The notes under the pieces are model-generated. The model did no database searches. It worked only from the letters and a program-made list of their open reading frames with translations, and had not been told where the DNA came from. Of a DNA stretch of 64,000 nucleotides, positions 13,069-26,100 are shown piece after piece. A program made the translations under genes and the position numbers. Position 1 is the stretch's first letter, and every line of letters begins with the position of its first letter. This DNA is from Rallus limicola (Eukaryota > Chordata > Aves > Gruiformes > Rallidae), in the NCBI GenBank assembly GCA_022605955.1, contig JAKCOZ010000229.1, positions 186,001-250,000 on the forward strand, written 5' to 3'.

Positions 13069-14850
13069 CTGTCACTTTGGCTCTAAGCCTTTTCCTTTGC
13101 CTGGAAAGAGGGAACATGCCTGGAACCTCCTACGGTGCTTTTCTCGGCCCTAGCAGACTGCAGTTCAAAACATGCTAAACGTCCAGCAATAACTCCCAAA
13201 GTAAAGAAGCTAGGCATGAAAGGCATAGCTTGTCTGAAACCTCCTAACAGGACACACAAGCAGACCCTGTCACTTTGGCTCTCAGCCTTTTCCTTTGCCT
13301 GGAAAGAGGGAACATGCCTGGAACCTCCTACGGTGCTTTTCTCGGCCCTAGCAGACTGCAGTTCAAAACATGCTAAACGTCCAGCAATAACTCCCAAAGT
13401 AAAGAAGCTAGGCATGAAAGGCATAGCTTGTCTGAAACCTCCTAACAGGACACACAAGCAGACCCTGTCACTTTGGCTCTCAGCCTTTTCCTTTGCCTGG
13501 AAAGAAGGAACATACCTGCTACCTCCTACAGTGCTTTTCTCGGCCCTAGCAGACTGCAGTTCAAAACATGCTAAACGTCCAGCAATAACTCCCAAAGTAA
13601 AGAAGCTAGGCATGAAAGGCATAGCTTGTCTGAAACCTCCTAACAGGACACACAAGCAGACCCTGTCACTTTGGCTCTAAGCCTTTTCCTTTGCCTGGAA
13701 AGAGGGAACATGCCTGGAACCTCCTACGGTGCTTTTCTCGGCCCTAGCAGACTGCAGTTCAAAACATGCTAAACGTCCAGCAATAACTCCCAAAGTAAAG
13801 AAGCTAGGCATGAAAGGCATAGCTTGTCTGAAACCTCCTAACAGGACACACAAGCAGACCCTGTCACTTTGGCTCTCAGCCTTTTCCTTTGCCTGGAAAG
13901 AGGGAACATGCCTGGAACCTCCTACGGTGCTTTTCTCGGCCCTAGCAGACTGCAGTTCAAAACATGCTAAACGTCCAGCAATAACTCCCAAAGTAAAGAA
14001 GCTAGGACTGAAAGGCATAGCTTGTCTGAAACCTCCTAACAGGACACACAAGCAGACCCTGTCACTTTGGCTCTCAGCCTTTTCCTTTGCCTGGAAAGAG
14101 GGAACATGCCTGGAACCTCCTACGGTGCTTTTCTCGGCCCTAGCAGACTGCAGTTCAAAACATGCTAAACGTCCAGCAATAACTCCCAAAGTAAAGAAGC
14201 TAGGCATGAAAGGCATAGCTTGTCTGAAACCTCCTAACAGGACACACAAGCAGACCCTGTCACTTTGGCTCTCAGCCTTTTCCTTTGCCTGGAAAGAGGG
14301 AACATGCCTGGAACCTCCTACGGTGCTTTTCTCGGCCCTAGCAGACTGCAGTTCAAAACATGCTAAACGTCCAGCAATAACTCCCAAAGTAAAGAAGCTA
14401 GGACTGAAAGGCATAGCTTGTCTGAAACCTCCTAACAGGACACACAAGCAGACCCTGTCACTTTGGCTCTCAGCCTTTTCCTTTGCCTGGAAAGAAGGAA
14501 CATACCTGCTACCTCCTACAGTGCTTTTCTCGGCCCTAGCAGACTGCAGTTCAAAACATGCTAAACGTCCAGCAATAACTGCTAAAGTAAAGAAGCTAGG
14601 CATGAAAGGCATAGCTTGTCTGAAACCTCCTAACAGGACACACAAGCAGACCCTGTCACTTTGGCTCTCAGCCTTTTCCTTTGCCTGGAAAGAGGGAACA
14701 TGCCTGGAACCTCCTACGGTGCTTTTCTCGGCCCTAGCAGACTGCAGTTCAAAACATGCTAAACGTCCAGCAATAACTCCCAAAGTAAAGAAGCTAGGAC
14801 TGAAAGGCATAGCTTGTCTGAAACCTCCTAACAGGACACACAAGCAGACC

Positions 14851-17800
14851 CTGTCACTTTGGCTCTCAGCCTTTTCCTTTGCCTGGAAAGAAGGAACATA
14901 CCTGCTACCTCCTACAGTGCTTTTCTCGGCCCTAGCAGACTGCAGTTCAAAACATGCTAAACGTCCAGCAATAACTCCCAAAGTAAAGAAGCTAGGCATG
15001 AAAGGCATAGCTTGTCTGAAACCTCCTAACAGGACACACAAGCAGACCCTGTCACTTTGGCTCTCAGCCTTTTCCTTTGCCTGGAAAGAGGGAACATGCC
15101 TGGAACCTCCTACGGTGCTTTTCTCGGCCCTAGCAGACTGCAGTTCAAAACATGCTAAACGTCCAGCAATAACTCCCAAAGTAAAGAAGCTAGGCATGAA
15201 AGGCATAGCTTGTCTGAAACCTCCTAACAGGACACACAAGCAGACCCTGTCACTTTGGCTCTCAGCCTTTTCCTTTGCCTGGAAAGAGGGAACATGCCTG
15301 GAACCTCCTACGGTGCTTTTCTCGGCCCTAGCAGACTGCAGTTCAAAACTTGCTAAACGTCCAGCAATAACTCCCAAAGTAAAGAAGCTAGGCATGAAAG
15401 GCATAGCTTGTCTGAAACCTCCTAACAGGACACACAAGCAGACCCTGTCACTTTGGCTCTCAGCCTTTTCCTTTGCCTGGAAAGAGGGAACATGCCTGGA
15501 ACCTCCTACGGTGCTTTTCTCGGCCCTAGCAGACTGCAGTTCAAAACATGCTAAACGTCCAGCAATAACTCCCAAAGTAAAGAAGCTAGGCCTGAAAGGC
15601 ATAGCTTGTCTGAAACCTCCTAACAGGACACACAAGCAGACCCTGTCACTTTGGCTCTCAGCCTTTTCCTTTGCCTGGAAAGAGGGAACATGCCTGGAAC
15701 CTCCTACGGTGCTTTTCTCGGCCCTAGCAGACTGCAGTTCAAAACATGCTAAACGTCCAGCAATAACTCCCAAAGTAAAGAAGCTAGGCATGAAAGGCAT
15801 AGCTTGTCTGAAACCTCCTAACAGGACACACAAGCAGACCCTGTCACTTTGGCTCTCAGCCTTTTCCTTTGCCTGGAAAGAAGGAACATACCTGCTACCT
15901 CCTACAGTGCTTTTCTCGGCCCTAGCAGACTGCAGTTCAAAACATGCTAAACGTCCAGCAATAACTCCCAAAGTAAAGAAGCTAGGCATGAAAGGCATAG
16001 CTTGTCTGAAACCTCCTAACAGGACACACAAGCAGACCCTGTCACTTTGGCTCTCAGCCTTTTCCTTTGCCTGGAAAGAGGGAACATTCCTGGAAGCTCC
16101 TACGGTGCTTTTCTCGGCCCTAGCAGACTGCAGTTCAAAACATGCTAAACGTCCAGCAATAACTCCCAAAGTAAAGAAGCTAGGCATGAAAGGCATAGCT
16201 TGTCTGAAACCTCCTAACAGGACACACAAGCAGACCCTGTCACTTTGGCTCTCAGCCTTTTCCTTTGCCTGGAAAGAGGGAACATGCCTGGAACCTCCTA
16301 CGGTGCTTTTCTCGGCCCTAGCAGACTGCAGTTCAAAACATGCTAAACGTCCAGCAATAACTCCCAAAGTAAAGAAGCTAGGACTGAAAGGCATAGCTTG
16401 TCTGAAACCTCCTAACAGGACACACAAGCAGACCGTGTCACTTTGGCTCTCAGCCTTTTCCTTTGCCTGGAAAGAGGGAACATGCCTGGAACCTCCTACG
16501 GTGCTTTTCTCGGCCCTAGCAGACTGCAGTTCAAAACATGCTAAACGTCCAGCAATAACTCCCAAAGTAAAGAAGCTAGGCATGAAAGGCATAGCTTGTC
16601 TGAAACCTCCTAACAGGACACACAAGCAGACCCTGTCACTTTGGCTCTCAGCCTTTTCCTTTGCCTGGAAAGAGGGAACATGCCTGGAACCTCCTACGGT
16701 GCTTTTCTCGGCCCTAGCAGACTGCAGTTCAAAACATGCTAAACGTCCAGCAATAACTCCCAAAGTAAAGAAGCTAGGCATGAAAGGCATAGCTTGTCTG
16801 AAACCTCCTAACAGGACACACAAGCAGACCCTGTCACTTTGGCTCTCAGCCTTTTCCTTTGCCTGGAAAGAAGGAACATACCTGCTACCTCCTACAGTGC
16901 TTTTCTCGGCCCTAGCAGACTGCAGTTCAAAACATGCTAAACGTCCAGCAATAACTCCCAAAGTAAAGAAGCTAGGCATGAAAGGCATAGCTTGTCTGAA
17001 ACCTCCTAACAGGACACACAAGCAGACCCTGTCACTTTGGCTCTCAGCCTTTTCCTTTGCCTGGAAAGAGGGAACATGCCTGGAACCTCCTACGGTGCTT
17101 TTCTCGGCCCTAGCAGACTGCAGTTCAAAACATGCTAAACGTCCAGCAATAACTCCCAAAGTAAAGAAGCTAGGCATGAAAGGCATAGCTTGTCTGAAAC
17201 CTCCTAACAGGACACACAAGCAGACCCTGTCACTTTGGCTCTCAGCCTTTTCCTTTGCCTGGAAAGAGGGAACATGCCTGGAACCTCCTACGGTGCTTTT
17301 CTCGGCCCTAGCAGACTGCAGTTCAAAACTTGCTAAACGTCCAGCAATAACTCCCAAAGTAAAGAAGCTAGGCATGAAAGGCATAGCTTGTCTGAAACCT
17401 CCTAACAGGACACACAAGCAGACCCTGTCACTTTGGCTCTCAGCCTTTTCCTTTGCCTGGAAAGAGGGAACATGCCTGGAACCTCCTACGGTGCTTTTCT
17501 CGGCCCTAGCAGACTGCAGTTCAAAACATGCTAAACGTCCAGCAATAACTCCCAAAGTAAAGAAGCTAGGCCTGAAAGGCATAGCTTGTCTGAAACCTCC
17601 TAACAGGACACACAAGCAGACCCTGTCACTTTGGCTCTCAGCCTTTTCCTTTGCCTGGAAAGAGGGAACATGCCTGGAACCTCCTACGGTGCTTTTCTCG
17701 GCCCTAGCAGACTGCAGTTCAAAACATGCTAAACGTCCAGCAATAACTCCCAAAGTAAAGAAGCTAGGCATGAAAGGCATAGCTTGTCTGAAACCTCCTA

Positions 17801-18810
17801 ACAGGACACACAAGCAGACCCTGTCACTTTGGCTCTCAGCCTTTTCCTTTGCCTGGAAAGAAGGAACATACCTGCTACCTCCTACAGTGCTTTTCTCGGC
17901 CCTAGCAGACTGCAGTTCAAAACATGCTAAACGTCCAGCAATAACTCCCAAAGTAAAGAAGCTAGGCATGAAAGGCATAGCTTGTCTGAAACCTCCTAAC
18001 AGGACACACAAGCAGACCCTGTCACTTTGGCTCTCAGCCTTTTCCTTTGCCTGGAAAGAGGGAACATTCCTGGAAGCTCCTACGGTGCTTTTCTCGGCCC
18101 TAGCAGACTGCAGTTCAAAACATGCTAAACGTCCAGCAATAACTCCCAAAGTAAAGAAGCTAGGCATGAAAGGCATAGCTTGTCTGAAACCTCCTAACAG
18201 GACACACAAGCAGACCCTGTCACTTTGGCTCTCAGCCTTTTCCTTTGCCTGGAAAGAGGGAACATGCCTGGAACCTCCTACGGTGCTTTTCTCGGCCCTA
18301 GCAGACTGCAGTTCAAAACATGCTAAACGTCCAGCAATAACTCCCAAAGTAAAGAAGCTAGGACTGAAAGGCATAGCTTGTCTGAAACCTCCTAACAGGA
18401 CACACAAGCAGACCGTGTCACTTTGGCTCTCAGCCTTTTCCTTTGCCTGGAAAGAGGGAACATGCCTGGAACCTCCTACGGTGCTTTTCTCGGCCCTAGC
18501 AGACTGCAGTTCAAAACATGCTAAACGTCCAGCAATAACTCCCAAAGTAAAGAAGCTAGGCATGAAAGGCATAGCTTGTCTGAAACCTCCTAACAGGACA
18601 CACAAGCAGACCCTGTCACTTTGGCTCTCAGCCTTTTCCTTTGCCTGGAAAGAGGGAACATGCCTGGAACCTCCTACGGTGCTTTTCTCGGCCCTAGCAG
18701 ACTGCAGTTCAAAACATGCTAAACGTCCAGCAATAACTCCCAAAGTAAAGAAGCTAGGACTGAAAGGCATAGCTTGTCTGAAACCTCCTAACAGGACACA
18801 CAAGCAGACC
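14851..18810 (+). repeat. Tandem duplication of a 10-monomer unit (1,980 bp)
   Basis: Units 14851-16830 and 16831-18810 show the same order: Y-M, E-M, E(T104)-M, E(CC147)-L, E-M, Y-M, A(T50)-M, E-L, E(G1)-M, E. The final monomer is M in the first unit and L in the second. Diagnostic markers are ggaacattcc at 16081 and 18061, gaccgtgtc near 16432 and 18412, and gctaggcctg near 15585 and 17565, all 1,980 bp apart. Superblock copy 2 has the unit only once (ggaacatt at 49543, gaccgtgtc near 49894). This looks like a recent unequal exchange or amplification event. Confidence 0.92.
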
Positions 18811-19800
18811 CTGTCACTTTGGCTCTCAGCCTTTTCCTTTGCCTGGAAAGAGGGAACATACCTGCTACCTCCTACAGTGCTTTTCTCGGCCCTAGCAGAC
18901 TGCAGTTCAAAACATGCTAAACGTCCAGCAATAACTCCCAAAGTAAAGAAGCTAGGACTGAAAGGCATAGCTTGTCTGAAACCTCCTAACAGGACACACA
19001 AGCAGACCCTGTCACTTTGGCTCTCAGCCTTTTCCTTTGCCTGGAAAGAGGGAACATGCCTGGAACCTCCTACGGTGCTTTTCTCGGCCCTAGCAGACTG
19101 CAGTTCAAAACATGCTAAACGTCCAGCAATAACTCCCAAAGTAAAGAAGCTAGGCATGAAAGGCATAGCTTGTCTGAAACCTCCTAACAGGACACACAAG
19201 CAGACCCTGTCACTTTGGCTCTCAGCCTTTTCCTTTGCCTGGAAAGAAGGAACATACCTGCTACCTCCTACAGTGCTTTTCTCGGCCCTAGCAGACTGCA
19301 GTTCAAAACATGCTAAACGTCCAGCAATAACTCCCAAAGTAAAGAAGCTAGGCATGAAAGGCATAGCTTGTCTGAAACCTTATAACAGGACACACAAGCA
19401 GACCCTGTCACTTTGGCTCTCAGCCTTTTCCTTTGCCTGGAAAGAGGGAACATGCCTGGAACCTCATACGGTGCTTTTCTCGGCCCTAGCAGACTGTTGT
19501 TCAAAACATGCTAAACGTCCAGCAATAACTCCCAAAGTAAAGAAGCTAGGCATGAAAGGCATAGCTTGTCTGAAACCTCCTAACAGGACACACAAGCAGA
19601 CCCTGTCACTTTGGCTCTCAGCCTTTTCCTTTGCCTGGAAAGAGGGAACATGCCTGGAACCTCCTACGGTGCTTTTCTCGGCCCTAGCAGACTGCAGTTC
19701 AAAACATGCTAAACGTCCAGCAATAACTCCCAAAGTAAAGAAGCTAGGACTGAAAGGCATAGCTTGTCTGAAACCTCCTAACAGGACACACAAGCAGACC
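18613..19800 (+). repeat. Six-monomer segment with lost CTGCAG site, copy 1 of 3
   Basis: Order is E-L, Y-L, E-M, Y-M-y, E(A62, T93-T94)-M, E-L. The fifth monomer (19405-19602) reads ctcatacgg in place of ctcctacgg and gactgttgttc in place of gactgcagttc, which removes the otherwise near-universal CTGCAG site. The same pair of changes recurs only at 51085-51282 and 54253-54450. Offsets are 31,680 bp (160 monomers) to the second copy and a further 3,168 bp (16 monomers) to the third. Confidence 0.88.
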
Positions 19801-20196
19801 GTGTCACTTTGGCTCTCAGCCTTTTCCTTTGCCTGGAAAGAGGGAACATGCCTGGAACCTCCTACGGTGCTTTTCTCGGCCCTAGCAGACTGCAGTTCAA
19901 AACATGCTAAACGTCCAGCAATAACTCCCAAAGTAAAGAAGCTAGGACTGAAAGGCATAGCTTGTCTGAAACCTCCTAACAGGACACACAAGCAGACCCT
20001 GTCACTTTGGCTCTCAGCCTTTTCCTTTGCCTGGAAAGAAGGAACATACCTGCTACCTCCTACAGTGCTTTTCTCGGCCCTAGCAGACTGCAGTTCAAAA
20101 CATGCTAAACGTCCAGCAATAACTCCCAAAGTAAAGAAGCTAGGCATGAAAGGCATAGCTTGTCTGAAACCTCCTAACAGGACACACAAGCAGACC

Positions 20197-23100
20197 CTGT
20201 CACTTTGGCTCTCAGCCTTTTCCTTTGCCTGGAAAGAAGGAACATACCTGCTACCTCCTACAGTGCTTTTCTCGGCCCTAGCAGACTGCAGTTCAAAACA
20301 TGCTAAACGTCCAGCAATAACTCCCAAAGTAAAGAAGCTAGGCATGAAAGGCATAGCTTGTCTGAAACCTTATAACAGGACACACAAGCAGACCCTGTCA
20401 CTTTGGCTCTCAGCCTTTTCCTTTGCCTGGAAAGAGGGAACATGCCTGGAACCTCCTACGGTGCTTTTCTCGGCCCTAGCAGACTGCAGTTCAAAACATG
20501 CTAAACGTCCAGCAATAACTCCCAAAGTAAAGAAGCTAGGACTGAAAGGCATAGCTTGTCTGAAACCTCCTAACAGGACACACAAGCAGACCCTGTCACT
20601 TTGGCTCTCAGCCTTTTCCTTTGCCTGGAAAGAGGGAACATGCCTGGAACCTCCTACGGTGCTTTTCTCGGCCCTAGCAGACTGCAGTTCAAAACATGCT
20701 AAACATCCAGCAATAACTCCCAAAGTAAAGAAGCTAGGACTGAAAGGCATAGCTTGTCTGAAACCTCCTAACAGGACACACAAGCAGACCCTGTCACTTT
20801 GGCTCTCAGCCTTTTCCTTTGCCTGGAAAGAAGGAACATACCTGCTACCTCCTACAGTGCTTTTCTCGGCCCTAGCAGACTGCAGTTCAAAACATGCTAA
20901 ACGTCCAGCAATAACTGCTAAAGTAAAGAAGCTAGGCATGAAAGGCATAGCTTGTCTGAAACCTCCTAACAGGACACACAAGCAGACCCTGTCACTTTGG
21001 CTCTCAGCCTTTTCCTTTGCCTGGAAAGAGGGAACATGCCTGGAACCTCCTACGGTGCTTTTCTCGGCCCTAGCAGACTGCAGTTCAAAACATGCTAAAC
21101 GTCCAGCAATAACTCCCAAAGTAAAGAAGCTAGGACTGAAAGGCATAGCTTGTCTGAAACCTCCTAACAGGACACACAAGCAGACCCTGTCACTTTGGCT
21201 CTCAGCCTTTTCCTTTGCCTGGAAAGAAGGAACATACCTGCTACCTCCTACAGTGCTTTTCTCGGCCCTAGCAGACTGCAGTTCAAAACATGCTAAACGT
21301 CCAGCAATAACTCCCAAAGTAAAGAAGCTAGGACTGAAAGGCATAGCTTGTCTGAAACCTCCTAACAGGACACACAAGCAGACCCTGTCACTTTGGCTCT
21401 CAGCCTTTTCCTTTGCCTGGAAAGAGGGAACATGCCTGGAACCTCCTACGGTGCTTTTCTCGGCCCTAGCAGACTGCAGTTCAAAACATGCTAAACGTCC
21501 AGCAATAACTCCCAAAGTAAAGAAGCTAGGACTGAAAGTCATAGCTTGTCTGAAACCTTATAACAGGACACACAAGCAGACCCTGTCACTTTGGCTCTCA
21601 GCCTTTTCCTTTGCCTGGAAAGAGGGAACATGCCTGGAACCTCCTACGGTGCTTTTCTCGGCCCTAGCAGACTGCAGTTCAAAACTTGCTAAACGTCCAG
21701 CAATAACTCCCAAAGTAAAGAAGCTAGGACTGAAAGGCATAGCTTGTCTGAAACCTCCTAACAGGACACACAAGCAGACCCTGTCACTTTGGCTCTCAGC
21801 CTTTTCCTTTGCCTGGAAAGAGGGAACATGCCTGGAAGCTCCTACGGTGCTTTTCTCGGCCCTAGCAGACTGCAGTTCAAAACATGCTAAACGTCCAGCA
21901 ATAACTCCCAAAGTAAAGAAGCTAGGACTGAAAGGCATAGCTTGTCTGAAACCTCCTAACAGGACACACAAGCAGACCCTGTCACTTTGGCTCTCAGCCT
22001 TTTCCTTTGCCTGGAAAGAAGGAACATACCTGCTACCTCCTACAGTGCTTTTCTCGGCCCTAGCAGACTGCAGTTCAAAACATGCTAAACGTCCAGCAAT
22101 AACTCCCAAAGTAAAGAAGCTAGGCATGAAAGGCATAGCTTGTCTGAAACCTCCTAACAGGACACACAAGCAGACCCTGTCACTTTGGCTCTCAGCCTTT
22201 TCCTTTGCCTGGAAAGAGGGAACATGCCTGGAACCTCCTACGGTGCTTTTCTCGGCCCTAGCAGACTGCAGTTCAAAACATGCTAAACGTCCAGCAATAA
22301 CTCCCAAAGTAAAGAAGCTAGGCATGAAAGGCATAGCTTGTCTGAAACCTCCTAACAGGACACACAAGCAGACCCTGTCACTTTGGCTCTCAGCCTTTTC
22401 CTTTGCCTGGAAAGAAGGAACATACCTGGTACCTCCTACGGTGCTTTTCTCGGCCCTAGCAGACTGCAGTTCAAAACATGCTAAACGTCCAGCAATAACT
22501 CCCAAAGTAAAGAAGCTAGGCATGAAAGGCATAGCTTGTCTGAAACCTTATAACAGGACACACAAGCAGACCCTGTCACTTTGGCTCTCAGCCTTTTCCT
22601 TTGCCTGGAAAGAGGGAACATGCCTGGAACCTCCTACGGTGCTTTTCTCGGCCCTAGCAGACTGCAGTTCAAAACATGCTAAACGTCCAGCAATAACTCC
22701 CAAAGTAAAGAAGCTAGGACTGAAAGGCATAGCTTGTCTGAAACCTCCTAACAGGACACACAAGCAGACCCTGTCACTTTGGCTCTCAGCCTTTTCCTTT
22801 GCCTGGAAAGAGGGAACATGCCTGGAACCTCCTACGGTGCTTTTCTCGGCCCTAGCAGACTGCAGTTCAAAACATGCTAAACGTCCAGCAATAACTCCCA
22901 AAGTAAAGAAGCTAGGACTGAAAGGCATAGCTTGTCTGAAACCTCCTAACAGGACACACAAGCAGACCCTGTCACTTTGGCTCTCAGCCTTTTCCTTTGC
23001 CTGGAAAGAGGGAACATGCCTGGAACCTCCTACGGTGCTTTTCTCGGCCCTAGCAGACTGCAGTTCAAAACATGCTAAACGTCAAGCAATAACTCCCAAA

Positions 23101-26100
23101 GTAAAGAAGCTAGGACTGAAAGGCATAGCTTGTCTGAAACCTCCTAACAGGACACACAAGCAGACCCTGTCACTTTGGCTCTCAGCCTTTTCCTTTGCCT
23201 GGAAAGAAGGATCATACCTGCTACCTCCTACAGTGCTTTTCTCGGCCCTAGCAGACTGCAGTTCAAAACATGCTAAACGTCCAGCAATAACTCCCAAAGT
23301 AAAGAAGCTAGGCATGAAAGGCATAGCTTGTCTGAAACCTCCTAACAGGACACACAAGCAGACCCTGTCACTTTGGCTCTCAGCCTTTTCCTTTGCCTGG
23401 AAAGAGGGAACATGCCTGGAACCTCCTACGGTGCTTTTCTCGGCCCTAGCAGACTGCAGTTCAAAACATGCTAAACGTCCAGCAATAACTCCCAAAGTAA
23501 AGAAGCTAGGCATGAAAGGCATAGCTTGTCTGAAACCTCCTAACAGGACACACAAGCAGACCCTGTCACTTTGGCTCTCAGCCTTTTCCTTTGCCTGGAA
23601 AGAGGGAACATGCCTGGAACCTCCTACGGTGCTTTTCTCGGCCCTAGCAGACTGCAGTTCAAAACATGCTAAACGTCCAGCAATAACTCCCAAAGTAAAG
23701 AAGCTAGGACTGAAAGGCATAGCTTGTCTGAAACCTCCTAACAGGACACACAAGCAGACCCTGTCACTTTGGCTCTCAGCCTTTTCCTTTGCCTGGAAAG
23801 AAGGAACATACCTGCTACCTCCTACAGTGCTTTTCTCGGCCCTAGCAGACTGCAGTTCAAAACATGCTAAACGTCCAGCAATAACTGCTAAAGTAAAGAA
23901 GCTAGGCATGAAAGGCATAGCTTGTCTGAAACCTCCTAACAGGACACACAAGCAGACCCTGTCACTTTGGCTCTCAGCCTTTTCCTTTGCCTGGAAAGAG
24001 GGAACATGCCTGGAACCTCCTACGGTGCTTTTCTCGGCCCTAGCAGACTGCAGTTCAAAACATGCTAAACGTCCAGCAATAACTCCCAAAGTAAAGAAGC
24101 TAGGACTGAAAGGCATAGCTTGTCTGAAACCTCCTAACAGGACACACAAGCAGACCCTGTCACTTTGGCTCTCAGCCTTTTCCTTTGCCTGGAAAGAAGG
24201 AACATACCTGCTACCTCCTACAGTGCTTTTCTCGGCCCTAGCAGACTGCAGTTCAAAACATGCTAAACGTCCAGCAATAACTCCCAAAGTAAAGAAGCTA
24301 GGCATGAAAGGCATAGCTTGTCTGAAACCTCCTAACAGGACACACAAGCAGACCCTGTCACTTTGGCTCTCAGCCTTTTCCTTTGCCTGGAAAGAGGGAA
24401 CATGCCTGGAACCTCCTACGGTGCTTTTCTCGGCCCTAGCAGACTGCAGTTCAAAACTTGCTAAACGTCCAGCAATAACTCCCAAAGTAAAGAAGCTAGG
24501 CATGAAAGGCATAGCTTGTCTGAAACCTCCTAACAGGACACACAAGCAGACCCTGTCACTTTGGCTCTCAGCCTTTTCCTTTGCCTGGAAAGAGGGAACA
24601 TGCCTGGAACCTCCTACAGTGCTTTTCTCGGCCCTAGCAGACTGCAGTTCAAAACATGCTAAACGTCCAGCAATAACTCCCAAAGTAAAGAAGCTAGGAC
24701 TGAAAGGCATAGCTTGTCTGAAACCTCCTAACAGGACACACAAGCAGACCCTGTCACTTTGGCTCTCAGCCTTTTCCTTTGCCTGGAAAGAAGGAACATA
24801 CCTGCTACCTCCTACAGTGCTTTTCTCGGCCCTAGCAGACTGCAGTTCAAAACATGCTAAACGTCCAGCAATAACTCCCAAAGTAAAGAAGCTAGGACTG
24901 AAAGGCATAGCTTGTCTGAAACCTCCTAACAGGACACACAAGCAGACCCTGTCACTTTGGCTCTCAGCCTTTTCCTTTGCCTGGAAAGAGGGAACATGCC
25001 TGGAACCTCCTACGGTGCTTTTCTCGGCCCTAGCAGACTGCAGTTCAAAACATGCTAAACGTCCAGCAATAACTCCCAAAGTAAAGAAGCTAGGCATGAA
25101 AGGCATAGCTTGTCTGAAACCTCCTAACAGGACACACAAGCAGACCCTGTCACTTTGGCTCTCAGCCTTTTCCTTTGCCTGGAAAGAAGGAACATACCTG
25201 CTACCTCCTACAGTGCTTTTCTCGGCCCTAGCAGACTGCAGTTCAAAACATGCTAAACGTCCAGCAATAACTCCCAAAGTAAAGAAGCTAGGACTGAAAG
25301 GCATAGCTTGTCTGAAACCTTATAACAGGACACACAAGCAGACCCTGTCACTTTGGCTCTCAGCCTTTTCCTTTGCCTGGAAAGAGGGAACATGCCTGGA
25401 ACCTCCTACGGTGCTTTTCTCGGCCCTAGCAGACTGCAGTTCAAAACATGCTAAACGTCCAGCAATAACTCCCAAAGTAAAGAAGCTAGGCATGAAAGGC
25501 ATAGCTTGTCTGAAACCTCCTAACAGGACACACAAGCAGACCCTGTCACTTTGGCTCTCAGCCTTTTCCTTTGCCTGGAAAGAGGGAACATGCCTGGAAC
25601 CTCCTACGGTGCTTTTCTCGGCCCTAGCAGACTGCAGTTCAAAACATGCTAAACGTCAAGCAATAACTCCCAAAGTAAAGAAGCTAGGACTGAAAGGCAT
25701 AGCTTGTCTGAAACCTCCTAACAGGACACACAAGCAGACCCTGTCACTTTGGCTCTCAGCCTTTTCCTTTGCCTGGAAAGAAGGATCATACCTGCTACCT
25801 CCTACAGTGCTTTTCTCGGCCCTAGCAGACTGCAGTTCAAAACATGCTAAACGTCCAGCAATAACTCCCAAAGTAAAGAAGCTAGGCATGAAAGGCATAG
25901 CTTGTCTGAAACCTCCTAACAGGACACACAAGCAGACCCTGTCACTTTGGCTCTCAGCCTTTTCCTTTGCCTGGAAAGAGGGAACATGCCTGGAACCTCC
26001 TACGGTGCTTTTCTCGGCCCTAGCAGACTGCAGTTCAAAACATGCTAAACGTCCAGCAATAACTCCCAAAGTAAAGAAGCTAGGACTGAAAGGCATAGCT

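Larger units (their letters stand above)
1..20196 (+). repeat. Superblock copy 1 (102 monomers)
   Basis: The ordered series of monomer haplotypes here reappears at 33463-51876. Private markers tie the two copies: cttata at 767 and 34427, gattttctcg at 4821 and 39273, tttatcgg at 5814 and 40266, ttctcagccc at 10171 or 11953 and 45613, ctctaagc near 13083 and 46545, ggaacattcc at 16081 or 18061 and 49543, and gactgttgtt near 19490 and 51170. Offsets are 170, 174, 179, 169 and 160 monomers along the block, so copies differ by insertion or loss of whole monomers only. Copy 1 may begin left of the window. It ends where marker order diverges after the Y-M monomer finishing at 20196. Confidence 0.85.

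Noticed and set aside
19313..19504. Short minus-strand open frame seen three times (19313-19504, 50993-51184, 54161-54352)
   Set aside because: It exists only because the T93-T94 and cttata changes remove and create stops in another frame of the satellite. Its three copies follow the segment duplication.
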